From Escarpia spicata (Eukaryota; Annelida; Polychaeta; Sabellida; Siboglinidae): DNA of 64,000 nt. The stretch is taken from NCBI GenBank assembly GCA_963995525.1, contig OZ023210.1, forward strand, positions 22,303,913 through 22,367,912, written 5' to 3'. Of the stretch, positions 35,121 through 50,400 are shown in pieces. Under the pieces are notes generated by a model. It was not told the origin of the DNA. It made no database searches and saw nothing but the letters and a program-made list of their open reading frames with translations. A program made the position numbers and the translations under genes. Within the stretch, counting starts at the first letter, position 1. The number at the start of each line of letters is the position of its first letter.

Positions 35121-38100
35121 GTGTGTATATTTATATCAGTATAGCTTTCGTGAAGATTTGTAACATGCAGTACTTCTATTTGGGGTAAGACCACATGAAG
35201 GATTCGCCGGTAATTACCCACCGAAAAAGTGACCTTGAAAATACCGTTTTGGTGTGATGTGTGACATTTTGCGGAGCTCTTTGACATGAGACATGTTGGT
35301 CCCGTGAATTCTGAATGAAATACTGTATTAGACATCATAAAACATTAAATGGGACTGAGTTTTCACTCGCGTAACTTACGTGGCATTTTCTTGTAACTTT
35401 TGTGACGGACTCAAAAGCGTAAGACACATTCCCCTTTTTCGTTAATGTAGTCATGTGTGTTTCTTGATATCAGTCTACATTTTCGGAAGATTTGTATTAT
35501 GCAGTACTTCTATTTGGTGTAAGACCTCATTTAGGATCCGCCCGCCATTACCCCCCGAAATAGTGCCCTTGAAAATACCGTTTTGGTGTGATGTGTGAAT
35601 TTTTATGGAGCTCGTTGACATGGGACATGTTGCTCCCGTGAATTTTGAATGAACTACTGCATTAGAAAACATAAAACATCTAACGGGATTGAGTTTTGAA
35701 ACGCGTAACTTACGTGGCATTTTCTTGTAACTTACGTGACGGACACAAAAGGGTAAGACACATTCCCCTTTTTCGTTAATGTAGTCATGTGTGTTTCTTG
35801 ATATCAGTCTACCTTTTCGGAAGATTTGTATTATGCAGTACTTCTATTTGGCGTAAGACCTCATTTAGGATCCGCCCGGCATTACCCCCCGAAATAGTGC
35901 ACTTGAAAATACCGTATTTGTGTGATGTGTGAATTTTTATGGAGCTCGTTGACATGGGACATGTTGCTCCCGTGAATTTTGAATGAACTACTGCATTAGA
36001 CAACATAAAACATCTAACGGGATTGAGTTTTGAAACGCGTAACTTACGTGGCATTTTCTTGTAACTTACGTGACGGACACAAAAAGGTAACACACATTCC
36101 ACTTTGTCGTTAACCTAATGATGTGTGTTTCGTGATATCAGTCTATATTTCGTGAAGATTTGTGTCATGCAGTACTTCTCTTTGGCGTAAGACCACATAA
36201 AGGATCCGCCGGCAATTACCCTCCGAAAGAGTGCTCTTGAAAATACCGTCTTGGTGTGATGTGTGAATTTTTATGGAGCTGTTTCACATGGGACATGTTG
36301 GACCTGCGAATTCTGAATGTACTACTCTATTAGAAAATATAAAACATCAAATGGGAATGAGTTTTCACAGGCGTAACTTACGTGGGATTTTCTTGTAACT
36401 TACGTGACGGACACAATATGGTAAATATCATTCCCCTTTGTGTTTAATCTAGTTATGTGTGTATATTTATATCAGTATAGCTTTCGTGAAGATTTGTAAC
36501 ATGCAGTACTTCTATTTGGGGTAAAACCACATGAAGGATTCGCTGGTAATTACCCACCGAAATAGTGCCCTTGAAAATACCGTTTTGGTGTGATGTGTGA
36601 AATTTTGTGGAGCTTTTTGATATGAGACATGTTGGTCCAGTGAATTCTGAATGAAATACTGTATTAGACAACAAAAAACATTAAATGGGACTGAGTTTTC
36701 ACACGCGTAACTTACGTGGCATGTTGTTGTAACTTACGTGACGGACACAAAAGGGTAAGACACATTCCCCTTTTTCGTTAATGTAGTCATGTGTGTTTCT
36801 TGATATCAGTCTACCTTTTCGGAAGATTTGTATTATGCAGTACTTCTATTTGGCGTAAGACCTCATTTAGGATCAGCCCGGCATTACCCCCCGAAATAGT
36901 GTACTTGAAAATACCGTATTGGTGTGATGTGTGAATTTTTATGGAGCTCGTTGACATGGGACATGTTGCTCCCGTGAATTCTGAATGAAATACTGTATTA
37001 TACAACATAAAACATTAAATGGGACTGAGTTTTCACACGCGTAACTTACGTGGCATTTTCTTGTAAATTACGTGACGGACACAAAAGGGTAAGACACATT
37101 CCCCTTTTTCGTTAATGTAGTCATGTGTGTTTCTTGATATCAGTCTAACTTTTCGGAAGATTTGTATTATGCAGTACTTCTATTTGGCGTAAGACCTCAT
37201 TTAGGATCCGCCCGCAATTACCCCCCGAAATAGTGCCCATGAAAATACCGTTTTGGTGTGATGTGTGAATTTTTATGGAGCTCGTTGACATGGGACATGT
37301 TGCTCCCGTGAATTTTGAATGGACTACTGCATTAGATAACATAAAACATCTAACGGGATTGAGTTTTGAAACGCGTAACTTACGTGGCATTTTCTTGTAA
37401 CTTACGTGACGGACACAAAAAGGTAACACACATTCCACTTTGTCGTTAAACTAATGATGTGTGTTTCGTGATATCAGTCTATATTTCGTGAAGATTTGTG
37501 TCATGCAGTACTTCTATTTGGCGTAAGACCACATAAAGGATCCGCCGGCAATTACCCTCCGAAAGAGTGACCTTGAAAATACCGTCTTGGTGTGGTGTGT
37601 GAATTTTTATGGAGCTGTTTCACATGGGACATGTTGGACCCGCTAATTCTGAATGTACTACTCTATTAGAAAATATAAAACATCAAATGGGAATGAGTTT
37701 TCACATGCGTAACTTACGTGGCATTTTCTTGTAACTTACGTGACGGACACAATATAGTAAATATCATTCCCCTTTGTGTTTAATCTTGTTATGTGTGTAT
37801 ATTTATATCAGTATAGCTTTCGTGAAGATTTGTAACATGCAGTACTTCTATTTGGGGTAAGACCACATGAAGGATTCGCCGGTAATTACCCACCGAAATA
37901 GTGCCCTTGAAAATATCGTTTTGGTGTGATGTGTGAATTTTTATGGAGCTCTTTGACATGGGACATATTGGTCTCGTGAATTCTGAATGTACTACTGCAT
38001 TATAAAATATGAACCATCATATGGGAATGAGTTTTCACAGGCGTAGCCTACATGGTATTTTCTTGTAACTTACGTGACGGACACAAAAGAATAACAAACA

Positions 38101-40149
38101 TTCCACTTGGTGGTTAATCTATTGATGTGTGTAGCTTGATATCAGTCTAGCTTTCGTGAAGATTTGTAACGTGCAGTACTTCTATTTGGGGTAAGACCAC
38201 ATGAAGGATTCGCCGGTAATTACCCACCGAAATAGTGCCCTTGAAAATACCGTTTTGGTGTGATGTGTGAAATTTTGTGGAGCTCTTTGACATGAGACAT
38301 GTTGGTCCCGTGAATTCTGAATGAAATACTGTATTAGACAACATAAAACATTAAATGGGACTGAGTTTTCACACGCGTAACTTACGTGGCATTTTCTTGT
38401 AACTTACGTGACGGATACAATATGGTAAATATCATTCCCCTTTGTGTTTAATCTAGTTATGTGTGTATATTTATATCAGTATAGCTTTCGTGAAGATTTG
38501 TAACATGCAGTACTTCTATTTGGGGTAAGACCACATGAAGGATTCGCCAGTAATTACCCACCGAAATAGTGCCCTTGAAAATACCGTTTTGGTGTGATGT
38601 GTGAAATTTTGTGGAGCTCTTTGACATGAGACATGTTGGTCCCGTGAATTCTGAATGAAATACTGTATTAGACAACATAAAACATTAAATGGGACTGAGT
38701 TTTCACACGCGTAACTTACGTGGCATTTTCTTGTAACTTACGTGACGGACACAAAAGGGTAAGACACATTCCCCTTTTTCGTTAATGTAGTCATGTGTGT
38801 TTCTTGATATCAGTCTACCTTTTCGGAAGATTTGTATTATGCAGTACTTCTATTTGGCGTAAGACCTCATTTAGGATCCGCCCGGCATTACCCCCCGAAA
38901 TAGTGCACTTGAAAATACCGTTTTGGTGTGATGTGTGAATTTTTATGGAGCTCGTTGACATGGGACATGTTGCTCCCGTGAATTTTGAATGAACTACTGC
39001 ATTAGACAACATAAAACATCTAACGGGATTGAGTTTTGAAACGCGTAACTTACGTGGCATTTTCTTGTAACTTACGTGACGGACACAAAAAGGTAACACA
39101 CATTCCACTTTGTCGTTAACCTAATGATGTGTGTTTCGTGATATCAGTCTATATTTCGTGAAGATTTGTGTCATGCAGTACTTCTATTTGGCGTAAGACC
39201 ACATAAAGGATCCGACGGCAATTACCCTCCGAAAGTGTGCCCTTGAAAATACCGTCTTGGTGTGATGTGTGAATTTTTGTGGAGCTCTTTGACATGAGAC
39301 ATGTTGGTCCCGTGAATTCTGAATGAAATACTGTATTAGACAACATAAAACATTAACTGGGACTGAGTTTTCACACGCGTAACGTACGTGGCATTTTCTT
39401 GTAACTTACGTGACGGACACAAAAGGGTAAGACACATTCCCCTTTTTCGTTAATGTAGTCATGTGTGTTTCTTGATATCAGTCTACCTTTTCGGAAGATT
39501 TGTATTATGCAGTACTTCTATTTGGCGTAAGACCTCATTTAGGATCCGCCCGCCATTACCCCCGAAATAGTGCCCTTGAAAATACCGTTTTGGTGTGATG
39601 TGTGAATTTTTATGGAGCTCGTTGACATGGGACATGTTGCTCCCGTGAATTTTGAATGAACTACTGCATTAGACAACATAAAACATCTAACGGGATTGAG
39701 TTTTGACACGCTTAACTTACGTGGCATTTTCTTGTAACTTACGTGACGGACACAAAAAGGTAACACACATTCCACTTTGTCGTTAACCTAATGATGTGTG
39801 TTTCGTGATATCAGTCTATATTTCGTGAAGAATTGTGTCATGCAGTACTTCTATTTGGGGTAAGACCACATGAAGGATTCGCCGGTAATTACCCACCGAA
39901 ATAGTGCCCTTCAAAATACCGTTTTGTTGAGATGTGTGAAATTTGTTGGAGCTCTTTGACATGAGACATGTTGGTCCCGTGAATTCTGAATGAAATACTG
40001 TATTAGACAACATAAAACATTAAATGGGACTGAGTTTTCACACGCGTAACTTACGTAGCATTTTCTTGTAACTTACGTGACGGACACAAAAGTGTAAGAC
40101 ACATTCCCCTTTTTCGTTAATGTAGTCATGTGTGTTTCTTGATATCAGT

Positions 40150-42115
40150 CTACCTTTTCGGAAGATTTGTATTATGCAGTACTTCTATTTGGCGTAAGAC
40201 CTCATTTAGGATCCGCCCGCCATTACCCCCCGAAATAGTGCCCTTGAAAATACCGTTTTGGTGTGATGTGTGAATTTTTATGGAGCTCGTTGACATGGGA
40301 CATGTTACTCCCGTGAATTTTGAATGAACTACAGCATTAGACAACATAAAACATCTAACGGGATTGAGTTTTGACACGCGTAACTTACGTGGCATTTTCT
40401 TGTAACTTACGTGACGGACACAAAAAGGTAACACACATTCCACTTTGTCGTTAACCTAATGATGTGTGTTTCGTGATATCAGTCTATATTTCGTGAAGAT
40501 TTGTGTCATGCAGTACTTCTATTTGGCGTAAGACCACTTAAAGGATCCGCCGGCAAATACCCTCCGAAAGAGTGCCCTTGAAAATACCGTCTTGGTGTGA
40601 TGTGTGAATTTTTATGGAGCTGTTTCACATGGGACATGTTGGACCCGCGAATTCTGAATGTACTACTCTATTAGAAAATATAAAACATCAAATGGGAATG
40701 AGTTTTCACAGGCGTAACTTACGTGGCATTTTCTTGTAACTTACGTGACGGACACAATATGGTAAATATCATTCCCCTTTGTGTTTAATCTAGTTATGTG
40801 TGTATATTTACATCAGTATAGCTTTCGTGAAGATGTGTAACATGCAGTACTTCTATTTGGGGTAAGACCACATGAAGGATTCGCCGGTAATTACCCACCG
40901 AAATAGTGCCCTTGAAAATACCGTTTTGGTGTGATGTGTGACATTTTGTGGAGCTCTTTGACATGAGACATGTTGGTCCCGTGAATTCTGAATTAAATAC
41001 TGTATTAGACAACATAAAACATTAACTGGGACTGAGTTTTCACACGCGTAACGTACGTGGCATTTTCTTGTAACTTACGTGACGGACACAAAAGGGTAAG
41101 ACACATTCCCCTTTTTCGTTAATGTAGTCATGTGTGTTTCTTGATATCAGTCTACCTTTTCGGAAGATTTGTATTATGCAGTACTTCTATTTGGCGTAAG
41201 ACCTCATTTAGGATCCGCCCGCCATTACCCCCCGAAATAGTGCCCTTGAAAATACCGTTTTGGTGTGATGTGTGAATTTTTATGGAGCTCGTTGACATGG
41301 GACATGTTGCTCCCGTGAATTTTTAATGAACTACTGCATTAGACAACATAAAACATCTAACGGGATTGAGTTTTGACACGCTTAACTTACGTGGCATTTT
41401 CTTGTAACTTACGTGACGGACACAAAAAGGTAACACACATTCCACTTTGTCGTTAACCTAATGATGTGTGTTTCGTGATATCAGTCTATATTTCGTGAAG
41501 AATTGTGTCATGCAGTACTTCTATTTGGGGTAAGACCACATGAAGGATTCGCCGGTAATTACCCACCGAAATAGTGCCCTTCAAAATACCGTTTTGTTGA
41601 GATGTGTGAAATTTGTTGGAGCTCTTTGACATGAGACATGTTGGTCCCGTGAATTCTGAATGAAATACTGTATTAGACAACATAAAACATTAAATGGGAC
41701 TGAGTTTTCACACGCGTAACTTACGTAGCATTTTCTTGTAACTTACGTGACGGACACAAAAGTGTAAGACACATTCCCCTTTTTCGTTAATGTAGTCATG
41801 TGTGTTTCTTGATATCAGTCTACCTTTTCGGAAGATTTGTATTATGCAGTACTTCTATTTGGCGTAAGACCTCATTTAGGATCCGCCCGCCATTACCCCC
41901 CGAAATAGTGCCCTTGAAAATACCGTTTTGGTGTGATGTGTGAATTTTTATGGAGCTCGTTGACATGGGACATGTTACTCCCGTGAATTTTGAATGAACT
42001 ACAGCATTAGACAACATAAAACATCTAACGGGATTGAGTTTTGACACGCGTAACTTACGTGGCATTTTCTTGTAACTTACGTGACGGACACAAAAAGGTA
42101 ACACACATTCCACTT
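40150..42115. repeat. 1,670-bp pentameric higher-order repeat, first block
   Basis: A-C-B-A'-D, where A' has CACGCTTAACTTACG and D is a C/B mosaic with GAAGAATTGTGTCATGC and GTTTTGTTGAGATG. The A monomer at 40150 recurs 1,670 bp later at 41820. Confidence 0.8.
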
Positions 42116-45100
42116 TGTCGTTAACCTAATGATGTGTGTTTCGTGATATCAATCTATATTTCGTGAAGATTTGTGTCATGCAGTACTTCTATTTGGCGTA
42201 AGACCACTTAAAGGATCCGCCGGCAATTACCCTCCGAAAGAGTGCCCTTGAAAATACCGTCTTGGTGTGATGTGTGAATTTTTATGGAGCTGTTTCATAT
42301 GGGACATGTTGGACCCGCGAATTCTGAATGTACTACTCTATTAGAAAATATAAAACATCAAATGGGAATGAGTTTTCACAGGCGTAACTTGCGTGGCATT
42401 TTCTTGTAACATACGTGACGGACACAATATGGTAAATATAATTCCCCTTTGTGTTTAATCTAGTTATGTGTGTATATTTATATCAGTATAGCTTTCGTGA
42501 AGATTTGTACATGCAGTACTTCTATTTGGGGTAAGACCACATGAAGGATTCGCCGGTAATTACCCACCGAAATAGTGCCCTTGAAAATACCGTTTTGGTG
42601 TGATGTGTGAAATTTTGTGGAGCTCTTTGACATGAGACATGTTGGTTCCGTGAATTCTGAATGAAATACTGTATTAGACAACATAAAACATTAAATGGGA
42701 CTGAGTTTTCACACGCGTAACTTACGTGGCATTTTCTTGTAACTTACGTGACGGACACAAAAGGGTAAGACACATTCCCCTTTTTCGTTAATGTAGTCAT
42801 GTGTGTTTCTTGATATCAGTCTACCTTTTCGGAAGATTTGTATTATGCAGTACTTCTATTTGGCGTAAGACCTCATTTAGGATCCGCCCGCCATTACCCC
42901 CCGAAATAATGCCCTTGAAAATACCGTTTTGGTGTGATGTGTGAATATGTATGGAGCTCGTTGACATGGGACATGTTGCTCCCGTGAATTTTTAATGAAC
43001 TACTGCATTAGACAACATAAAACATCTAACGGGATTGAGTTTTGACACGCATAACTTACGTGGCATTTTCTTGTAACTTACGTGACGGACACAAAAAGGT
43101 AACACACATTCCACTTTGTCTTTAACCTAATGATGTGTGTTTCGTGATATCAATCTATATTTCGTGAAGATTTGTGTCATGCAGTACTTCTATTTGGCGT
43201 AAGACCACTTAAAGGATCCGCCGGCAATTACCCTCCGAAAGAGTGCCCTTGAAAATACCGTCTTGGTGTGATGTGTGAATTTTTATGGAGCTGTTTCACA
43301 CGGGACATGTTGGAACCGCGAATTCTGAATGTACTACTCTATTAGAAAATATAAAACATCAAATGGGAATGAGTTTTCACAGGCGTAACTTACGTGGCAT
43401 TTTCTTGTAACTTACGTGACGGACACAATATGGTAAATATCATTCCCCTTTGTGTTTAATCTAGTTATGTGTGTATATTTATATCAGTATAGCTTTCGTG
43501 AAGATGTGTAACATGCAGTACTTCTATTTGGGGTAAGACCACATGAAGGATTCGCCGGTAATTACCCACCGAAATAGTGCCCTTGAAAATACCGTTTTGG
43601 TGTGATGTGTGAAATTTTGTGGAGCTCGTTGACATGGGACATGTTGCTCCCGTGAAATTTTAATGAACTACTGCATTAGACAACATAAAACATCTAACGG
43701 GATTGAGTTTTGACACGCATAACTTACGTGGCATTTTCTTGTAACTTACGTGACGGACACAAAAAGGTAACACACATTCCACTTTGTCGTTAACCTAATG
43801 ATGTGTGTTTCGTGATATCAATCTATATTTCGTGAAGATTTGTGTCATGCAGTACTTCTATTTGGCGTAAGACCACTTAAAGGATCCGCCGGCAATTACC
43901 CTCCGAAAGAGTGCCCTTGAAAATACCGTCTTGATGTGATGTTTGAATTTTTATGGAGCTGTTTCACACGGGACATGTTGGACCCGCGAATTCTGAATGT
44001 ACTACTCTATTAGAAAATATAAAACATCAAATGGGAATGAGTTTTCACAGACGTAACTTACGTGGCATTTTCTTGTAACTTACGTGACGGACACAATATG
44101 GTAAATATCATTCCGCTTTGTGTTTAATCTAGTTATGTGTGTATATTTATATCAGTATAGCTTTCGTGAAGATGTGTAACATGCAGTACTTCTATTTGGG
44201 GTAAGACCACATGAAGGATTCGCCGGTAATTACCCACCGAAATAGTGCCCTTGAAAATACCGTTTTGGTGTGATGTGTGAAATTTTGTGGAGCTCTTTGA
44301 CATAAGACATGTTGGTCCCGTGAATTCTGAATTAAATACTGTATTAGACAACATAAAACATTAAATGGGACTGAGTTTTCACACGCGTAACTTACGTGGC
44401 ATTTTCTTGTAACTTACGTGACGGACACAAAAGGGTAAGACACATTCCCCTTTTTCGTTAATGTAGTCATGTGTATTTCTTGATATCAGTCTACCTTTTC
44501 GGAAGATTTGTATTATGCAGTACTACTATTTGGCGTAAGACCTCATTTAGGATCCGCCCGCCATTACCCCCCGAATTAGTGCCCTTGAAAATATCGTTTT
44601 GGTGTGATGTGTGAATTTTTATGGAGCTCGTTGACATGGGACATGTTGCTCCCGTGAATTTTGAATGAACTATTGCATTAGACAACATAAAACATCTAAC
44701 GGGATTGAGTTTTGACACGCGTAACTTACATGGCATTTTCTTGTAACTTACGTGACGGACACAAAAAGGTAACACACATTCCACTTTGTCGTTAATCTAA
44801 TGATGTGTGTTTCGTGATATCAGTCTATATTTCGTGAAGAATTGTGTCATGCAGTACTTCTATTTGGGGTAAGACCACATGAAGGATTCGCCGGTAATTA
44901 CCCACCGAAATAGTGCCCTTCAAAATACCGTTTTGTTGAGATGTGTGAAATTTGTTGGAGCTCTTTGACATGAGACATGTTGGTCCCGTGAATTCTGAAT
45001 GAAATACTGTATTAGACAACATAAAACATTAACTGGGACTGAGTTTTCACACGCGTAACGTACGTGGCAATTTCTTGTAACTTACGTGACGGACACAAAA

Positions 45101-47370
45101 GGGTAAGACACATTCCCCTTTTTCGTTAATGTAGTCATGTGTGTTTCTTGATATCAGTCTACCTTTTCGGAAGATTTGTATTATGCAGTACTTCTATTTG
45201 GCGTAAGACCTCATTTAGGATCCGCCCGCCATTACCCCCCGAAATAGTGCCCTTGAAAATACCGTTTTGGTGTGATGTGTGAATTTTTATGGAGCTCGTT
45301 GACATGGGACATGTTGCTCCCGTGAATTTTGAATGAACTACTGCATTAGACAACATAAAACATCTAACGGGATTGAGTTTTGACACGCTTAACTTACGTG
45401 GCATTTTCTTGTAACTTACGTGACGGACACAAAAAGGTAACACACATTCCACTTTGTCGTTAACCTAATGATGTGTGTTTCGTGATATCAGTCTATATTT
45501 CGTGAAGATTTGTGTTATGCAGTACTTCTATTTGGCGTAAGACCACATAAAGGATCCGCCGGCAATTACCCTCTGAAAGAGTGCCCTTGAAAATACCGTC
45601 TTGGTGTGATGTGTGAATTTTTATGGAGCTGTTTCACAAGGGACATGTTGGACCCGCGAATTCTGAATGTACTACTCTATTAGAAAATATAAAACATCAA
45701 ATGGGAATGAGTTTTCACAGACGTAACTTACGTGGCATTTTCTTGTAACTTACGTGACGGACACAATATGGTAAATATCATTCCCCTTTGTGTTTAATCT
45801 AGTTATGTGTGTATATTTATATCAGTATAGCTTTCGTGAAGATGTGTAACATGCAGTACTTCTATTTGGGGTAAGACCACATGAAGGATTCGCCGGTAAT
45901 TACCCACCGAAATAGTGCCCTTGAAAATACCGTTTTGGTGTGATGTGTGAAATTTTGTGGAGCTCGTTGACATGGGACATGTTGCTCCCGTGAATTTTTA
46001 ATGAACTACTGCATTAGACAACATAAAACATCTAACGGGATTGAGTTTTGACACGCATAACTTACGTGGCATTTTCTTGTAACTTACGTGACGGACACAA
46101 AAAGGTAACACACATTCCACTTTGTCGTTAACCTAATGATGTGTGTTTCGTGATATCAATCTATATTTCGTGAAGATTTGTGTCATGCAGTACTTCTATT
46201 TGGCGTAAGACCACTTAAAGGATCCGCCGGCAATTACCCTCCGAAAGAGTGCCCTTGAAAATACCGTCTTGGTGTGATGTGTGAATTTTTATGGAGCTGT
46301 TTCACACGGGACATGTTGGACCCGCGAATTCTGAATGTACTACTCTATTAGAAAATATAAAACATCAAATGGGAATGAGTTTTCACAGGCGTAACTTACG
46401 TGGCATTTTCTTGTAACTTACGTGACGGACACAATATGGTAAATATCATTCCACTTTGTGTTTAATCTAGTTATGTGTGTATATTTATATCAGTATACCT
46501 TTCGTGAAGATGTGTAACATGCAGTACTTCTATTTGGGGTAAGACCACATGAAGGATTCGCCGGTAATTACCCACCGAAATAGTGCCCTTGAAAATACCG
46601 TTTTGGTGTGATGTGTGAAATTTTGTGGAGCTCTTTGACATGAGACATGTTGGTCCCGTGAATTCTGAATTAAATACTGTATTAGACAACATAAAACATT
46701 AAATGGGACTGAGTTTTCACACGCGTAACTTACGTGGCATTTTCTTGTAACTTACGTGACGGACATAAAAGGGTAAGACACATTCCCCTTTTTCGTTAAT
46801 GTTGTCATGTGTGTTTCTTGATATCAGTCTACCTTTTCGGAAGATTTGTATTATGCAGTACTTCTATTTGGCGTAAGACCTCATTTAGGATCCGCCCGGC
46901 ATTACCCCCCGAAATAGTGCACTTGAAAATACCGTTTTGGTGTGATGTGTGAATTTTTATGGAGCTCGTTGACATGGGACATGTTGCTCCCGTGAATTTT
47001 GAATGAACTACTGCATTAGACAACATCAAACATCTAACGGGATTGAGTTTTGAAACGCGTAACTTACGTGGCATTTTCTTGTAACTTACGTGACGGACAC
47101 AAAAAGGTAACACACATTCCACTTTGTCGTTAACCTAATGATGTGTGTTTCGTGATATCAGTCTATATTTCGTGAAGATTTGTGTCATGCAGTACTTCTA
47201 TTTGGCGTAAGACCACATAAAGGATCCGCCGGCAATTACCCTCCGAAAGTGTGCCCTTGAAAATACCGTCTTGGTGTGATGTGTGAATTTTTGTGGAGCT
47301 CTTTGACATGAGACATGTTGGTCCCGTGAATTCTGAATGAAATACTGTATTAGACAACATAAAACATTAA
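42116..47370. repeat. Copy 1 of a 10,019-bp-displaced duplication
   Basis: A block of about 5.25 kb that recurs at 52135-57389 with constant displacement 10,019 bp (30 monomers). Shared rare variants include GAAGATTTGTACATGCAG (one-base loss), GTGAATATGTATGGAGC and CAACATCAAACATC. Its left limit is set by an A-monomer variant (TGTTACTCCC against TGTTGCTCCC) and its right limit by ATTAAATGGG against ATTAACTGGG. Confidence 0.85.
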
Positions 47371-47496
47371 ATGGGACTGAGTTTTCACACGCGTAACTTA
47401 CGTAGCATTTTCTTGTAACTTACGTGACGGACACAAAAGTGTAAGACACATTCCCCTTTTTCGTTAATGTAGTCATGTGTGTTTCTTGATATCAGT

Positions 47497-50400
47497 CTAC
47501 CTTTTCGGAAGATTTGTATTATGCAGTACTTCTATTTGGCGTAAGACCTCATTTAGGATCCGCCCGCCATTACCCCCCGAAATAGTGCCCTTGAAAATAC
47601 CGTTTTGGTGTGATGTGTGAATTTTTATGGAGCTCGTTGACATGGGACATGTTACTCCCGTGAATTTTGAATGAACTACACCATTAGACAACATAAAACA
47701 TCTAACGGGATTGAGTTTTGACACGCGTAACTTACGTGGCATTTTCTTGTAACTTACGTGACGGACACAAAAAGGTAACACACATTCCACTTTGTCGTTA
47801 ACCTAATGATGTGTGTTTCGTGATATCAGTCTATATTTCGTGAAGATTTGTGTCATGCAGTACTTCTATTTGGCGTAAGACCACTTAAAGGATCCGCCGG
47901 CAATTACCCTCCGAAAGAGTGCCCTTGAAAATACCGTCTTGGTGTGATGTGTGAATTTTTATGGAGCTGTTTCACATGGGACATGTTGGACCCGCGAATT
48001 CTGAATGTACTACTCTATTAGAAAATATAAAACATCAAATGGGAATGAGTTTTCACAGGCGTAACTTACGTGGCATTTTCTTGTAACTTACGTGACGGAC
48101 ACAATATGGTAAATATCATTCCCCTTTGTGTTTAATCTAGTTATGTGTGTATATTTACATCAGTATAGCTTTCGTGAAGATGTGTAACATGCAGTACTTC
48201 TATTTGGGGTAAGACCACATGAAGGATTCGCCGGTAATTACCCACCGAAATAGTGCCCTTGAAAATACCGTTTTGGTGTGATGTGTGAAATTTTGTGGAG
48301 CTCTTTGACATGAGACATGTTGGTCCCGTGAATTCTGAATTAAATACTGTATTAGACAACATAAAACATTAACTGGGACTGAGTTTTCACACGTGTAACG
48401 TACGTGGCATTTTCTTGTAACTTACGTGACGGACACAAAAGGGTAAGACACATTCCCCTTTTTCGTTAATGTAGTCATGTGTGTTTCTTGATATCAGTCT
48501 ACCTTTTCGGAAGATTTGTATTATGCAGTACTTCTATTTGGCGTAAGACCTCATTTAGGATCCGCCCGCCATTACCCCCCGAAATAGTGCCCTTGAAAAT
48601 ACCGTTTTGGTGTGATGTGTGAATTTTTATGGAGCTCGTTGACATGGGACATGTTGCTCCCGTGAATTTTGAATGAACTACTGCATTAGACAACATAAAA
48701 CATCTAACGGGATTGAGTTTTGACACGCTTAACTTACGTGGCATTTTCTTGTAACTTACGTGACGGACACAAAAAGGTAACACACATTCCACTTTGTCGT
48801 TAACCTAATGATGTGTGTTTCGTGATATCAGTCTATATTTCGTGAAGAATTGTGTCATGCAGTACTTCTATTTGGGGTAAGACCACATGAAGGATTCGCC
48901 GGTAATTACCCACCGAAATAGTGCGCTTCAAAATACCGTTTTGTTGAGATGTGTGAAATTTGTTGGAGCTCTTTGACATGAGACATGTTGGTCCCGTGAA
49001 TTCTGAATGAAATACTGTATTAGACAACATAAAACATTAAATGGGACTGAGTTTTCACACGCGTAACTTACGTAGCATTTTCTTGTAACTTACGTGACGG
49101 ACACAAAAGTGTAAGACACATTCCCCTTTTTCGTTAATGTAGTCATGTGTGTTTCTTGATATCAGTCTACCTTTTCGGAAGATTTGTATTATGCAGTACT
49201 TCTATTTGGCGTAAGACCTCATTTAGGATCCGCCCGCCATTACCCCCCGAAATAGTGCCCTTGAAAATACCGTTTTGGTGTGATGTGTGAATTTTTATGG
49301 AGCTCGTTGACATGGGACATGTTACTCCCGTGAATTTTGAATGAACTACAGCATTAGACAACATAAAACATCTAACGGGATTGAGTTTTGACACGCGTAA
49401 CTTACGTGGCATTTTCTTGTAACTTACGTGACGGACACAAAAAGGTAACACACATTCCACTTTGTCGTTAACCTAATGATGTGTGTTTCGTGATATCAGT
49501 CTATATTTCGTGAAGATTTGTGTCATGCAGTACTTCTATTTGGCGTAAGACCACTTAAAGGATCCGCCGGCAATTACCCTCCGAAAGAGTGCCCTTGAAA
49601 ATACCGTCTTGGTGTGATGTGTGAATTTTTATGGAGCTGTTTCACATGGGACATGTTGGACCCGCGAATTCTGAATGTACTACTCTATTAGAAAATATAA
49701 AACATCAAATGGGAATGAGTTTTCACAGGCGTAACTTACGTGGCATTTTCTTGTAACTTACGTGACGGACACAATATGGTAAATATCATTCCCCTTTGTG
49801 TTTAATCTAGTTATGTGTGTATATTTACATCAGTATAGCTTTCGTGAAGATGTGTAACATGCAGTACTTCTATTTGGGGTAAGACCACATGAAGGATTCG
49901 CCGGTAATTACCCACCGAAATAGTGCCCTTGAAAATACCGTTTTGGTGTGATGTGTGAAATTTTGTGGAGCTCTTTGACATGAGACATGTTGGTCCCGTG
50001 AATTCTGAATTAAATACTGTATTAGACAACATAAAACATTAACTGGGACTGAGTTTTCACACGCGTAACGTACGTGGCATTTTCTTGTAACTTACGTGAC
50101 GGACACAAAAGGGTAAGACACATTCCCCTTTTTCGTTAATGTAGTCATGTGTGTTTCTTGATATCAGTCTACCTTTTCGGAAGATTTGTATTATGCAGTA
50201 CTTCTATTTGGCGTAAGACCTCATTTAGGATCCGCCCGCCATTACCCCCCGAAATAGTGCCCTTGAAAATACCGTTTTGGTGTGATGTGTGAATTTTTAT
50301 GGAGCTCGTTGACATGGGACATGTTGCTCCCGTGAATTTTGAATGAACTACTGCATTAGACAACATAAAACATCTAACGGGATTGAGTTTTGACACGCTT